Source: Spongospora subterranea f. sp. subterranea
Lineage: Eukaryota; Endomyxa: Phytomyxea; Phytomyxea; Plasmodiophorida
DNA: 64,000 nt
Direction of reading: 5' to 3'
Assembly: GCA_049724395.1 (NCBI GenBank)
Contig: JAUGWO010000070.1
Coordinates: 1 to 64,000 of the forward strand
Part shown: positions 30,719 through 45,446 of the stretch, one piece after another
How positions within the stretch are numbered: the stretch's first letter is position 1
Layout: every line of letters begins with the position of its first letter
Position numbers and translations under genes: made by a program
The notes under the pieces: generated by a model
Database searches by the model: none
What the model was told of the DNA's origin: nothing
The model's input: the letters and a program-made list of their open reading frames with translations, nothing else

Positions 30719-32894
30719 CAGTAGTTCGTGGTGTGATATTAAACCGACATGGATGGGAAGACATTCATATCGATGCTTTTAAAAACATTAAAGGCGCAAC
30801 TGCTAGGAAAACGCAGCTGAGTTATCCAATGAAGGATAAGGTTCAATGTGTATTCACTGATGCCAGTGAATTTCATGCCTCAGGGATGGTCACTCAAATT
30901 CCTATTGGGGATATTGGGAAACCGAATGAACAGGGACACGAACCGTTGGGATTTGTAGGACATAGGTTCAATGGATCTGAACTGAATTGGTCTACACCGG
31001 ATAAGGAAGACTTTGCAATATGGGACACGTTGAAGAATTTGGATTACTTACTTCAAATTGGAGACACTCCATTCAGGATATACACAGATCATAAAAAATC
31101 TGGCGGCCATGTATAGTCCAACTACCTAGGTGCACCAAACAGGCTGGGCAACGTCTGGAGCGGTGGGGAATGGAGATCAGGAAGTTCAACTATACGGTTG
31201 AACACATAGCTGGTGAGCAAACGTCTGGGCAGACTTAATGACCAGATGGGGATCGTCAATTATGGATGATTTGATGCTTGATCAGGAAATTACCCCAAAC
31301 CAAAGGAGAAATGGGATCAGGGTTAATCGCATTGGAATGGAACCGGGATCGAATGAGGAGTCGATTAATGTTAGCCAATATAGGGTCAGGCCAATGGATG
31401 AGCGAACGTTTGTGTTCCCTAATGAACAGGAAATAGGCACAGAACAAACGAATAAGCTAAGGAAAAGGAACAGGAAAACCTTAGACAAACTAACGGATTG
31501 TTTGTGAATGATCAGGGACAGATTGTTATTCCGTCTGGTAGTCGGGATTTAAGGTTAAGGATATGTGTTATTGCACATATGGGTGCACGTAATGGTCATA
31601 ATGGAATCAATTCGACGGCACAATTGATTAAGGAACGGTTTTACTGGACCAATATGATCGAGGACGTGAGAACTATCTGCAAGGAATGCTTGCATTGCGT
31701 TCCCAGCAGAGGTGGTGAGCAGGTGCCACGACCACTAGGAGAAGCATGTCATGGATGCAGACCTAATCAAGTATTACACTTTGATTACCTGTATATGATG
31801 CCGCTTAAGGAGGGTGCATATCATGATTTCCAATGGCTATTAGTAATCAGGGATGATGTGTCAGGATTGGTGCATATGACGCCTGTCAATACACCAGACA
31901 CAGATGCGACAGTGGATGCTCTCATGGAATGGAGATCCAAATTTGGGACTCCAGAGGTGTTGTCTCGGATCAGGCATCATACTTTATGTCGGAAATCATG
32001 AGGGGATTTGCAGCAAAATGTGGTGTGGAACAGCATTGGACTACTGCCTACACACATTACCCGAATGGATCCATCGAGGTAATCAACAAACTGATATTAT
32101 CTGCATTCAGGTGTGTTATATCAGAGTTGAGATGGAATAAGGAAGATTGGCCATTGCTGATCAAGGCGATTGAGCATGGGCTTAATCATAAACCACAGAA
32201 ACGGTTGGGTTGGAGAGCGCCAGTTACGGTTCATACTGGAGCCAAGGCAGATAATCCAGTGGAACTAATATTTAAGAAACCTGGGACAGGTGTGGAACAC
32301 ATCAATGATATATCATTGAATAGTGGGCAAATAGGGATCATGGTAGAGCAATTGCAGGTCAACTAGCTCAAATGCATAAGGAAGTGCTGGGAGTGACAAA
32401 TTCTGAGAGGCATCAGAAGAGGAATAAGGCATCAACTGGAAGATTGAAACCTAATTTCGGGATTGGCGATTATGTATTAACCAGTCCTAATGTCACAAAA
32501 TCAGGCGATAAACTATATTTGAAATGGAAGGGACCATATCAGATTATAGAATCAAAAAAAGGATACGTATTCAAGGTTAGGAACCTGATTACGGATACGC
32601 ATAAGGTTTTATGCAGATTAAGACCTTAACGTCACGGAAGAGATGACAACTCAGTTTTCATTTGACAATGCAACATTTGAGGCAGAAAGGATTCTGAAAA
32701 TCAGATTGGATCAGGAAACCCAGCAATTACAAGGATTTGTTAAATGGCTAGGATTTTCTGAGTCGGAGAACTCATGGGAACCACTGATTACCCTCAAGAA
32801 TGATGCACCAACATTAATAACGGAATCTATTCAGGAAAATAGGGATCATTCGTTGTTTGCTCCTCGAGGACGACACTCAGTAAGTCAATATTGA
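30719..32894 (+). pseudogene. Gypsy RNase H, integrase and chromodomain (fossil)
   Basis: This is the continuation of the chromovirus interrupted by the LINE. Parts are RNase H (VFTDASEFHASGMVTQIP, about 30840-31100), integrase zinc-binding and core region (FYWTNMIEDVRTICKECLHC, then FDYLYMMPLKEGAYHDFQWL; about 31500-32360), a GDYVLTSPNV block (about 32460) and a chromodomain, FVKWLGFSESENSWEPLITL (about 32660-32830). The copy is broken in several places. The integrase style resembles gypsy elements of oomycetes and other protists. Confidence 0.88.
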
Positions 32895-33165
32895 CCCAAA
32901 CTTTAAAAGATGAGATTATACCTTTTCATTATCATCACCCTCCACTTAAAGCCGATCACTCATCCAAAAGAAACCAGATAAATCATCATCGCAACCGCAG
33001 AACTTGATCTCACAATGATCACATCTACACGCACGTCTTGCACTTTACGAGGATTCCTGCCGACGATACGATCCTAATCGAACAGCCTGAACATCACGCT
33101 CTTGGAATCGATCCGAATACCCTCCTCAGCCAAAGACTATCAATATTCCCGGAAATCATCTCTTC
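32895..33165. other. Spacer between two gypsy remnants
   Basis: About 270 bp directly after the chromodomain stop. It may hold the 3' untranslated end or an LTR, but no partner LTR is present in the window, so this cannot be shown. Confidence 0.4.
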
Positions 33166-35880
33166 TTGACGCAACAGAGCCTGACACTGAGCTCTGTGGT
33201 TGAATTTCCCCAGGATGACCCAGGTGATGATTATGAGGTGGATATTGGGGAGTCAACAAAGAGCGAACTTACCCAAGTCATTGAAAACATGATATCACGA
33301 GCTGTACAAGACGGCTTCGGCCAGACGAACAAGAAACGACTCGCTGATCTCGTTCTAAAACACTCCGACATATGGCGCATCAAACTAGGACGAGACCCAC
33401 CCGCTAAGGTCGAACCAATGAAGCGATATTTTAAACCGTTTGTCCACATGTTCGGCTTTTCATGCACGAAAACGGTCTCATCTATAGGAACCCACACGCC
33501 CGATCGGCATCATCATGTTTGGCTGTTGCCAAAAAGGACACTGCTGTCAGGGGCTACCGCCTTTGTATTGATACCAAGGCTGTGAATTCGACATCTGAAC
33601 GGACCATTTGACCCATGTCTCATCTAGACATTGTTTTATCATATCTCCGCCAACGCCTCTTCGTTCATATTACTGGACACGTTCAAGGGATATTGGCAAT
33701 TTCCTCTCGATCCAGACTCTCGGGAGCGTTGTTCATTCATGACACACGAGGCGGTTTTACGCCAACACAAATTATCCAGGGTTTGGCCGATGCAGTGTTT
33801 GCGTTCCAATCATGGATGCAACAGGTGTTAGGAAATCTTCTCTGCCAATGTGTGCTATTTTGGATCGACGATCTGCTAGGTTATCAAGCACCATTGCCGA
33901 ACATTTCTGAAGTGCTCGACAAACTACTCACTCGGATAGCAAGGAACAATATTAAGCTGAACCCTCATCGATGTCATTTATTTCTTCGTTCCGTCAAATG
34001 GTGCGGACGAATCATATCAGCAGGAGGCATGAGTTTTGACACCGATATGGTCAATGCGCTTTCTAATCTTAATTATCCTTCAACCGTAGCAGATCTACAA
34101 CAGTTTCCTCTTTGCCACAAATTGGCTCCGATCATGTATTCCTCGGAATACTGAACTGAACTGATCCATCCTCTACAATTACTTCTTTAGGAGTGTTCGA
34201 AACAGGCAAAAAGCTTTTCAAAATCTCAACTTCGCCAAATCAACCTTTCGCACCAAAACAGATGGAACGCCACTCACCCGTCCTGTATTGATCGTATGCG
34301 AACTGCTCTACATGAACTGATGACTCTTGCTCATGCCAAACACGATTATCGTCTCTGTTTTTTTCCAGATGCTTCTAAGGATGTCCGGCCCGTTTTTTTC
34401 TTTCTCAGATTTTCGCCGAAGACATTCAGAAAGAGTTCATCTCACAACGACATGAACCTCTGGCTTTCATCGAAGGCGCTTTCAAAGGGAAGTCAACTAC
34501 GATGGGCTACTATCGAGAAAGAAGGCTTTCCAATCGTATAAGGTATACACCGTTTACTCCATTTTCTACATACCAAACATACGTTTACCATATTCATTGA
34601 TCATCGAAATTTGTTTATATCCTCGATCCCACTTCACGAACGTCGTCGATTGCTCGTCATTCAGAAGATCGTTTTAGCACGGTGGAAATGCAATTGAGCC
34701 AGCGTCATTTCGATATTACTCATACTCCTGGTGAGGACAATCACTGGGCTGGTCTAGGAACGCGTTCTGGTATATCTCCCCCTCGAACCCATTATTCCCG
34801 CTTCGCCGCTTGTTGCCAAACGACTTCGTATCCCGTTCGAATCATACCGTATCACGAATGATTTAGTTTGACCTTCTCTGTTCGATATATCTCGATCTCA
34901 GCAGACATTCGTTTCTGACCATGCCTGTCCCATCAACAACGGCAAGTTAATTCTCGCAGGGAGCGATACAATTCTCCATTTTGACACCGACACTAATTTA
35001 TGGATGTCTCCTACTGGTCAGGTCTGGACACCTGAAATCAGTTTTCAGATCATTGTTTGCGTTATTGCCCATATGGGTATTTCAAGTCATTTCGTCGCCG
35101 ATTCCACAATATCGGCTATATCGAAATACTTCTGGTGGCCCGATGACTGTTTTTGTCTCGGATTTCGTAAATCACTGTTTGCATTGCCTTCGGGTGAAGA
35201 ACACTGTGAATCCTCGACTCGCCCTACATACCGAGAAACCAAACCACGTTCTGTATAATGATTTTCTATATATCCACAAGAATAGTAAGAAGTTCTGACA
35301 TTCATACCAGTACGTTCTTGTTATCAAAGATGATTTTAGCAGCTTTGTTGAATTGATTCCTCGCGTTTCCGCCGATCATAACACTGTCGTGAAAGGACTT
35401 CTGAACTGGTTCAAACGTTTCGGAATCGAATTCACTCACGTGTCTGATCATGGATCGCACTTCAAAAATAAGGTTATCAACGAACTGCGTTCTCGTCTCC
35501 ACATCCATCATCATATCACGACCGCTTATTCGCCCTGGGCGAATGGTAGTGTTGAAATTGTGAACAGACATATTCTATGTTTTACAATTGCTATGCAGCG
35601 AGATGAATTTGAATATCTCAAGATTGGCCGAATTTGATCTATATCGTCAATATGGCCATTTACCATAAGATCAGACCACGTATCAAGTTCGCGCCATCAA
35701 ATTTTCACAGGTTTACTGCCTATTACTCATGTACAGTCCAATGCGCCGATGCAATGAAGTTCAGTAAAAGTTTATGGTTTCAGATGGAAGGGTGAAGAAA
35801 CCACCAGACGTACTCACTCGACAGCAACTCGAAGCATCTTGTCATCGAATCATATCTTATGACATCGTGAACAAAAGGTG
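33166..35880 (+). pseudogene. Second, highly degenerate gypsy pol (fossil)
   Basis: Remnants in order are RT start (MISRAVQDGFGQTNKKRLAD), RT palm (FKGYWQFPLDPDSRERCSF, then CHLFLRSVKWCGRIISAGGM; about 33660-34050), RNase H traces (about 34300-34700) and integrase (VSDHGSHFKNKVINELRSRL and HITTAYSPWANGSVEIVNRH, about 35430-35570). It is more decayed than the neighbouring chromovirus, hence older. No LTRs recognised. Confidence 0.8.
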
Positions 35881-37395
35881 CACCTTTCCTGCAAACTGTT
35901 TATGCCGAGTGTCGTTTCTCAAACACTTCGGTTAGACGCATTCTGCTAAACAATATACAGAACAATGACAAACTGCTCCTTGTGTGTTAACACATAGTGA
36001 TTATATAAATCTTCCCATTAAATGCCATTTCAAATGCGGAGAACGCAGCACCAGCCACTCGGAAGAACTTCAAAACCGGCGCTCGTTGGTAGCCATTCTT
36101 ACAATTATTTGTCATGATTGAGGTCTGGAGGGCAGTTTTATTCACCAGCGAGCAAATGGCACCTTGTCTTTGCTGTCCAGAAACGCGTCCTTCAATATTT
36201 GCTTGTGCTCCATTGAACAGGGTCGACCTCCCTTGCTCCTTTGGCTCGTTTCTTGCAGGCGACTATAGCCCTGACCGGTGTTATAAAACGGCTTGTAAAA
36301 CCCCTGATCGACAAGCTGCAATATGCCATGAAGATGGCTCACTCACATTATTTAACCTAAGGTAGACATTGTCATAACACTGCCCAAAACACTTGCACAA
36401 CCGGACTTGCTTTGAACCTCTGTTCTCCTTACCTGAATATGTCTTTGTGCTATATGAGATGCCCCATTTAGAAATATAATTACACTTAAACAGCCTCAAT
36501 GCCAGTTAGAAAGCGGCCATGTCCAGCTGGCGCCAAATTAGGGTATTTTGGCGTCTTGCGATCAGGCCTTGTAATGTGAAGCATATTGAGAGTTTGCGAT
36601 ATTGTGGATTGGCGGTCGTCAAGTTTCTACAAATGACACGGTTTTAGGGTAATACCTGATTACGTCCCTTGGTTCGGGTAGTGCTGTCGTTGAATAGTCT
36701 TTGCCCATGTTCAGCGTCTGTAGGGTGATCATGATTCTGTGGGATACTGAAATGGTGACGAGTGATACGTTTGTACGTGGTCGGGATCTAAACCCTTTAT
36801 AATGTGTCGACGACCTTACAACAACCGACACCTGCTATATTATCAGCCTTTATTAACGGTTAGGGGTATTACAGTCCGGGTCCGATAGTTAATATTGTGA
36901 TATGCTGTAGAGGGTGATCCATGAGACCTGGAATACCATCGGGATGAGTTATGGCCATGAGACAATCAGGTCGGTATCTGACCAGGAATAAGGCATATGA
37001 TGGGACGGCACCCTCCATAATTACATGCCAATGGTCACCGTCTTCACTATCGGGTTGAAGGAACCGCAAGTAGAGGAATGACAGGGTCACGCTCGCTACA
37101 ATAAACCTGGCCGATATTCTGAAACCTCGAGACCATAAATGACTTTCGCCTTACAATGCATTGCCAGTGACGCCTTTGATCGGCACCAAACCGAAAAGGA
37201 ATCCGGCCAGGAGACTAAAAAATTGCCTGGGCCAGTGCAGGGCATTGGACAGCTCCTCCTGAGAGGAAAGAGCAATTAGCGGCGAGCTGGAGACGTGGTA
37301 AGACGCTGTGCCTGCGTCCATGATTGGCCGGATTTGGTTGCCTTGTTCCATAGGATGGCAGACATCGGATCGGGAAGGCGGCGACCAAGAGGGAT
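35881..37395. other. No gene recognised
   Basis: 1.5 kb with short open frames only. A minus frame at 36142-36342 (including RSKGGRPCSMEHKQILKDAF) has the look of a decayed transposase N-terminus, but there is no further support. Confidence 0.5.
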
Positions 37396-39320
37396 CGACA
37401 ATATATAGGGATCTCAACCGCTTCCTACTCCTACAGTTCTACCACACATTACATCCGGGTAGGCCATATTTACCGGGATCGACAATATTGTATAGGGATC
37501 TCAACCGCTTCCTACTCCTACAGTTCTACCACACATTACATCCGGGTAGGCCATATTTACCGGGATCGACAATATTGTATAGGGATCTCAACCGCTTCCT
37601 ACTCCTACAGTTCTACCACACATTACATCCGGGTAGGCCATATTTACCGGGATCGACAATATTGTATAGGGATCTCAACCGCTTCCTACTCCTACAGTTC
37701 TACCACACATTACATCCGGGTAGGCCATATTTACCGGGATCGACAATATTGTATAGGGATCTCAACCGCTTCCTACTCCTACAGTTCTACCACACATTAC
37801 ATCCGGGTAGGCCATATTTACCGGGATCGACAATATTGTATAGGGATACCGGGATACAGTTCTACCACACATTACATTGTATAGGGATCTCAACCGCTTC
37901 CTACTCCTACAGTTCTACCACACATTACATCCGGGTAGGCCATATTTACCGGGATCGACAATATTGTATAGGGATCTCAACCGCTTCCTACTCCTACAGT
38001 TCTACCACACATTACATCCGGGTAGGCCATATTTACCGGGATCGACAATATTGTATAGGGATCTCAACCGCTTCCTACTCCTACAGTTCTACCACACATT
38101 ACATCCGGGTAGGCCATATTTACCGGGATCGACAATATTGTATAGGGATCTCAACCGCTTCCTACTCCTACAGTTCTACCACACATTACATCCGGGTAGG
38201 CCATATTTACCGGGATCGACAATATTGTATAGGGATCTCAACCGCTTCCTACTCCTACAGTTCTACCACACATTACATCCGGGTAGGCCATATTTACCGG
38301 GATCGACAATATTGTATAGGGATCTCAACCGCTTCCTACTCCTACAGTTCTACCACACATTACATCCGGGTAGGCCATATTTACCGGGATCGACAATATT
38401 GTATAGGGATCTCAACCGCTTCCTACTCCTACAGTTCTACCACACATTACATCCGGGTAGGGGATCGACAATATTGTATAGGGATCTCAACCGCTTCCTA
38501 CTCCTACAGTTCTACCACCGCTTCCTACTCCTACAGTTCTACCACACATTACATCCGGGTAGGCCATATTTACCGGGATCAATATTGTATAGGGATCTCA
38601 AATATTCTACCACACATTACATCCGGGTAGGCCATATTTACCGGGATCGACAATATTGTATAGGGATCTCAACCGCTTCCTACTCCTACAGTTCTACCAC
38701 ACATTACATCCGGGTAGGCCATATTTACCGGGATCGACAATATTGTATAGGGATCCGGGTAGGCCATATTCTCAACCGCTTCCTACTCCTACAGTTCTAC
38801 CACACATTACATCCGGGTAGGCCATATTTACCGGGATCGACAATATTGTATAGGGATCTCAACCGCTTCCTACTCCTACAGTTCTACCCCACATTCATCC
38901 GGGTAGGCCATATTCTCAACCGCTTCCTACTCCTACAGTTCTACCACACATTACATCCGGGTAGGCCAGATTTACCGGGATCGACAATATTGTATAGGGA
39001 TCTCAACCGCTTCCTACTCCTACAGTTCTACCCCACATTACATCCGGGTAGGCCATATTCTCAACCGCTTCCTACTCCTACAGTTCTACCACACATTACA
39101 TCCGGGTAGGCCAGATTTACCGGGATCGACAATATTGTATAGGGATCTCAACCGCTTCCTACTCCTACAGTTCTACCCCACATTACATCCGGGTAGGCCA
39201 TATTCTCAACCGCTTCCTACTCCTACAGTTCTACCACACATTACATCCGGGTAGGCCATATTTACCGGGATCGACAATATTGTATAGGGATCTCAACCGC
39301 TTCCTACTCCTACAGTCCCG
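37396..39320. repeat. 87-bp minisatellite, about 20 copies
   Basis: The unit (CTCAACCGCTTCCTACTCCT onward, through CACATTACATCCGGGTAGGC to GGGATCGACAATATTGTATA) repeats with period 87 (atctcaaccg at 37411, 37498 and 37585). Several shortened or joined units occur after 37845. Because 87 is a multiple of three, long frames stay open (440 and 410 residues in two plus-strand frames) encoding a 29-residue repeat. No evidence of a real protein was found. Confidence 0.95.
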
Positions 39321-39330
39321 GACATCTTAA

Positions 39331-41600
<2,270 letters not shown>

Positions 41601-41787
41601 CGTTGTCGATGTCAGATTAGAGTGAGATTAGCTGCTCTCGTACCCATATCTGTCGCCCGTCTGCCTGCCTGCCTGCCCCCGATCCCCAATCCTGTGATGT
41701 TCTCGCCTATACCCCATACCTATCAAGCCCCATCTTTCGCCTGCTGGAAGAGCATCCCCGTTCCATCATGCCCATTGGCTGATCTAC

Positions 41788-43296
41788 GTGACCTTCAACC
41801 GCCTTCCCTTGCTCATGTTGACCAGACCTCAACCAAATGAGGCTAAATCCTATATATCAAAGATAATCGCTGGAGGTTATGGTTTCCCTATCGTCTTCAT
41901 ACTGCAGTTTTCAGCCGCCTTTATTGGATTCTTCATTATCCTCATATTATTGAATCGCGACCTCCTGTTTTCTGTTCCCACTTCAAAGGAGCCATTGGCC
42001 TCGCCCACCGCCGCCGTCATCTCCAACAGTCTCCTCTACACGTATAACGAATATGATGCCCCTTTCTTTAACGAGACCGTCACCGAATACCAATCTCGCC
42101 TGATCTCATGGCTTCCTCCGACCGCCCCTGGTTCATTATCCCCTGAACCACTTCAGACCATATTTGTGTCGATCGCCTCGTATCGAGACAATCTCTGCCA
42201 GAAGACCATGAAAAGGGTGTTTGAGAGTGCGGCACATCCAGAGAGGGTGTTCGTTGGTCTCTGCGATCAATATATCATTGGCGGGGACAGCGACGATTCT
42301 TCCTGTCTAAGTGCTCTGCCCGATAGGTTCAAGCGCCAGGTTCGCCAGGTTTATGTTGACGGTAATCGTGGTCTTGGCCCAACCTACGCTAGATATATTG
42401 CCTCGAAGCTCTGGGCGGGTGAGCACATCTTTATGCAGATCGATTCTCACAGTGATTTTCTTGACAAATGGGATAATCATCTTGTTGATATACTGGATAA
42501 ACTGCCAAATCCATTAAAAAGTATAATCACTCATTATCCCGTCAGTGATCATTCTCAGCTCGGTCGTCACCCTGTCCCTTGGATCTGCAAGACCACGACC
42601 AAGTTCGCTCCCCCAGGTCTGGTGATCCAACTTCCTCTGACCTGTTCCATGGAGAATATGGCGCCAGGTGTGTCTCTTGACTCGTCTGGGCATAGAACCA
42701 CATGCGCCTCACCGTTAGTTCATCGCCACTGTTTACGCCATGTCATATCCACCAAATTTCACAGGTTCCTTGGAGCCGGGTTCTTCGCTGGTAGAAGTAC
42801 TTTATTACAAGCAGCTCCATACGATCGCTGTAAAACCCGTTATAATGTGCCTTTGACTGTGTTGATGAATGTTGTCGAAACAGATTTACCGTTTCTATTC
42901 CATGGTGAAGAGCTGCTTATCGCTGCCAGATTATGGACTAGCGGTTGGGATCTGTACACTCCTTCAATCAATCTCGTGTCGCACAGCTATGGCGGTCGGG
43001 ATAAGAACGTGTTCGTTCAGGTCCCGTCCTGGTTCATCATGGCCAAACGGTCTGAGGCCCGAGCCCGGTTCCTGCTTCGCTCCCCATTGCCAATCGACAC
43101 AGATCCAGATTACTCGTTCGACATGAGCGAAATTGAGGAGTTAGGAATGGGAAGAGTTAGGCCGATAGAGGACTATTTCCAATATGCAGGGTTGGACCTT
43201 AAATCGGGCAATTATACAAGTAGATGCGATTCATGGTATGATCCTGTCAATGGTATATGGCATCCGATCGTGCCCGATCTGGGAAATACCCCATAA
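41788..43296 (+). CDS. GT60-type polypeptide GlcNAc-transferase, membrane-anchored
   Basis: The open frame gives 502 residues. Residues about 33-55 are one hydrophobic segment, as in a type II Golgi enzyme. From about 122 the sequence matches the GlcNAc family of Skp1/polypeptide alpha-GlcNAc-transferases: IFVSIASYRDNLCQKTM, ERVFVGLCDQY, YARYIASKLWAGEHIFMQID, SHSDF (metal-binding D219-S-H221), FLGAGFFAGRSTLLQAAPYD and LPFLFHGEELLIAARLWTSG. Between PYDR and YLPFLFHGEE lies a likely 54-nt intron, 42830-42883 (GTAAAA..AACAG); removing it restores the conserved block and leaves 484 residues. ATG at 41815 is an alternative start. A possible further intron near 42670-42760 was not resolved. Possible N-glycosylation sites are NETV and NYTS. 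It converges with ARPC2, with 197 bp between stops. Confidence 0.85.
   Translation: MTFNRLPLLMLTRPQPNEAKSYISKIIAGGYGFPIVFILQFSAAFIGFFIILILLNRDLLFSVPTSKEPLASPTAAVISNSLLYTYNEYDAPFFNETVTEYQSRLISWLPPTAPGSLSPEPLQTIFVSIASYRDNLCQKTMKRVFESAAHPERVFVGLCDQYIIGGDSDDSSCLSALPDRFKRQVRQVYVDGNRGLGPTYARYIASKLWAGEHIFMQIDSHSDFLDKWDNHLVDILDKLPNPLKSIITHYPVSDHSQLGRHPVPWICKTTTKFAPPGLVIQLPLTCSMENMAPGVSLDSSGHRTTCASPLVHRHCLRHVISTKFHRFLGAGFFAGRSTLLQAAPYDRCKTRYNVPLTVLMNVVETDLPFLFHGEELLIAARLWTSGWDLYTPSINLVSHSYGGRDKNVFVQVPSWFIMAKRSEARARFLLRSPLPIDTDPDYSFDMSEIEELGMGRVRPIEDYFQYAGLDLKSGNYTSRCDSWYDPVNGIWHPIVPDLGNTP
42830..42883 (+). other. Predicted in-frame 54-nt intron of the GT60 gene
   Basis: GT..AG ends (GTAAAACCCG to GAAACAG). 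Length is a multiple of three and no stop interrupts it. Splicing joins APYDR to YLPFLFHGEE, as in the family, whereas retention inserts 18 residues there. Confidence 0.7.
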
Positions 43297-43493
43297 ATTG
43301 GCATGATCTGAGCCTCAATCGTTGGAATCGTTTGTTCCATCACGCATCTGTAATCGCCAACGACAAACACATGATATGCCGAATGGTGACTGTATTGTAT
43401 TTGATCTGATCATATTGTCCAACAAAGGGTCATCACTATTCACCTATTCATATGTCTAGTGTCAACAGTAAATGTGTATTTCTTATGACCAGG

Positions 43494-44426
43494 TCATGTC
43501 TTCTGTTCAAATGTTCGTCCAGAGAATGTTTTCTTTTTCTTCTCCTTCCCATCATCAAAGTGGTCGACTTTCGCCCGGTTCAGCACTTTTAACAATGAGA
43601 CAACTTTCGCTCGCATTCGGGAATGAAAATACGCTTTACTACACTTGATGTGATATTGAACATAAGTACGAAATCCTGAAAATATTGTGGAAGCGGCATC
43701 GATTTTGGCCGGAGAATCAACATGATTAGGCAATATGGCGAACATCATATATCCAACATTACAGAGAGACGTGTCAGCTGGGAACGCGTCAAGAACTTCT
43801 TTAGGCGGGGTGGTAGAGAACTGAACCATGGGACCAGACGGGACTTTACGCCGAGCTTCAGCAAATTCAGCTAGGAATACTGAACTGATAACCGCATCCG
43901 ATCGTTCTTTGACGGTTAAAGCAAAGGCGCATGTGACACGATCATGTTTGGGCAGCAGATAGGCGATACAATCATGGTGCAAAGCAAACTTGAATGGCTG
44001 CTGCTTTAGCTGCATATTCTGTGATAATGATGTGAAATAGATGGAGAAGGGGGATCCGGCTACAACCTCTCTAAGTCTGCTGACAGCTTGAACTAGATCA
44101 GATGTGTGAGATGGAGCTATATTGCCAAGATCCATACGTAGACAGACATCACTTCCCGGTTCAGGGTCAACAACTAGATCGCCATAGGTGTCCTTGAGAA
44201 CACGATCAATAGGGAGAGCGGTTAAATGGTGATAGGTTGGGAGGGATAACGATAAGAGGAGGATGTCATATGATCCTTCAGCTGATGCCTTAATGGACCT
44301 TAACCAGTATTGAGCACCATCGAAATCACATATCTTGATATCAACAGATGGCTTTTTATCAGCAGATATTGCTGATGATATCGCTTCTTCCAAAATACGA
44401 TTACGGGTTTCAAGAAGGATCAACAT
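43494..44426 (-). CDS. ARPC2: Arp2/3 complex subunit 2 (p34-Arc)
   Basis: 310 residues in one exon, close to the usual 300. It aligns over its full length with ARPC2: MLILLETRNRILEEAI at the start, ICDFDGAQYWL, VLKDTYGDLVVDPEPG, VFLAEFAEARRKVPSGPMVQF, NVGYMMFAILPNHV and the diagnostic C-terminal YHIKCSKAYFHSRMRAKVVS followed by FLKVLNRAK-like and SGRTFEQKT sequence. ARPC2 and ARPC4 form the core that binds the mother actin filament in Arp2/3-driven branching. The gene diverges from the TPR-Hsp70 gene across about 1 kb. No introns are needed. Confidence 0.96.
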   Translation of the reverse strand: MLILLETRNRILEEAISSAISADKKPSVDIKICDFDGAQYWLRSIKASAEGSYDILLLSLSLPTYHHLTALPIDRVLKDTYGDLVVDPEPGSDVCLRMDLGNIAPSHTSDLVQAVSRLREVVAGSPFSIYFTSLSQNMQLKQQPFKFALHHDCIAYLLPKHDRVTCAFALTVKERSDAVISSVFLAEFAEARRKVPSGPMVQFSTTPPKEVLDAFPADTSLCNVGYMMFAILPNHVDSPAKIDAASTIFSGFRTYVQYHIKCSKAYFHSRMRAKVVSLLKVLNRAKVDHFDDGKEKKKKTFSGRTFEQKT

Positions 44427-45446
44427 AATCTTAACTGGTGCAGTGAATTATGAGAGTTAAGAGCGGATTGGCTAAACGGGATGGTTAGCGAGATGGAGCC
44501 TGGCCAAGGAGGCAGTAGGGCACAACTCCCAAAGAAGATATCGAATCGGTCTGCGAGTAAAGAACCTGGTTCTGTAGTGTTGAAAGCGCTTGGCCAGTGT
44601 TGAAAGCGCCTGGCCAAGCGCCATTGCACTTAACCCTATCAGTGATGCGCGGCCATGTACTATAGTCACCCTACTGTATGCTACACTGGTTGAGGTTCAC
44701 TGTAACAGGATGGCGCCACCTGGCCCATCACGCCAATACCAATGGTGTCATTTATTATCCAGCCGCTCATTCCCTGTTTATTGGTCCTCACTGTCAGTGT
44801 CTGACGAACTTATTGACCGCTAATATATCTGGTAGAAGAGTGCTTTGACATTGGTTTATCAATTGGAGAAGGAATTGTCAACAAAGTGGTACCAATATTT
44901 CTGACACTCATTCGATAAGACAATATACGCGAAGGCGCTATTAAACCCTCAAGAATATTGACTTCCGAGATTGATCACCGAGCAATTCATTTGATCGAAA
45001 ACAATAGGCGGTATGATGAGGATGAACCTGAGCTAACAAGGTCAATGTCCATATTGGTGTCGGAATACAGTAAACACGATAGATCAGGATATATATATTG
45101 ACATAGACTATTGTGCAATATTACAATAACGATATCATTGCCATAATCGTAATACTATTATAATCCAGAAAATCTCCTCCCTTAGTGTCAAAATCTTGTC
45201 ATTTTCTCGATCCTTTGGATCAATTCTTGTTACGTTCCGGATTTAAGACCGTGGCGGAGTCCGTAGCGCAGTTTCTTATGACCCCACAGAATGGAGTGGA
45301 GAGTCAAACGGGTGGAAAGATCTCGGCCTTGGCCACCTCCTGATCCGTCATTCTGCTAGTGGTATTGATCTTGTCAGAACTCACCACATCGCCATCTTCC
45401 TATCCATCACCGCTCGATCTCTTGTATATCGCCATCAATCATCACA
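44427..45446. promoter_or_regulatory. Divergent intergenic region, ARPC2 and TPR-Hsp70
   Basis: 1,020 bp without a gene. It must contain both promoters. A short direct repeat (GTGTTGAAAGCGC at about 44577 and 44598) is visible. I see no clear heat-shock element upstream of the Hsp70 start. Confidence 0.5.

Noticed and set aside
36142-36342. Transposase N-terminus on the minus strand
   Set aside because: Only a short basic stretch supports it, with no catalytic motif or ends nearby.
37308-38630. 440-residue ORF across the 87-bp repeat as a gene
   Set aside because: It consists only of the repeat unit, a second frame is equally open, and flanking sequence gives no domain or splice support.
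42668-42764. 97-nt intron in the GT60 gene (GTGTGT..CACAG)
   Set aside because: Removing it would put the conserved FLGAGFFAG block out of frame.
45180-45446. Heat-shock element upstream of TPR-Hsp70
   Set aside because: No run of three alternating nGAAn/nTTCn units was found.
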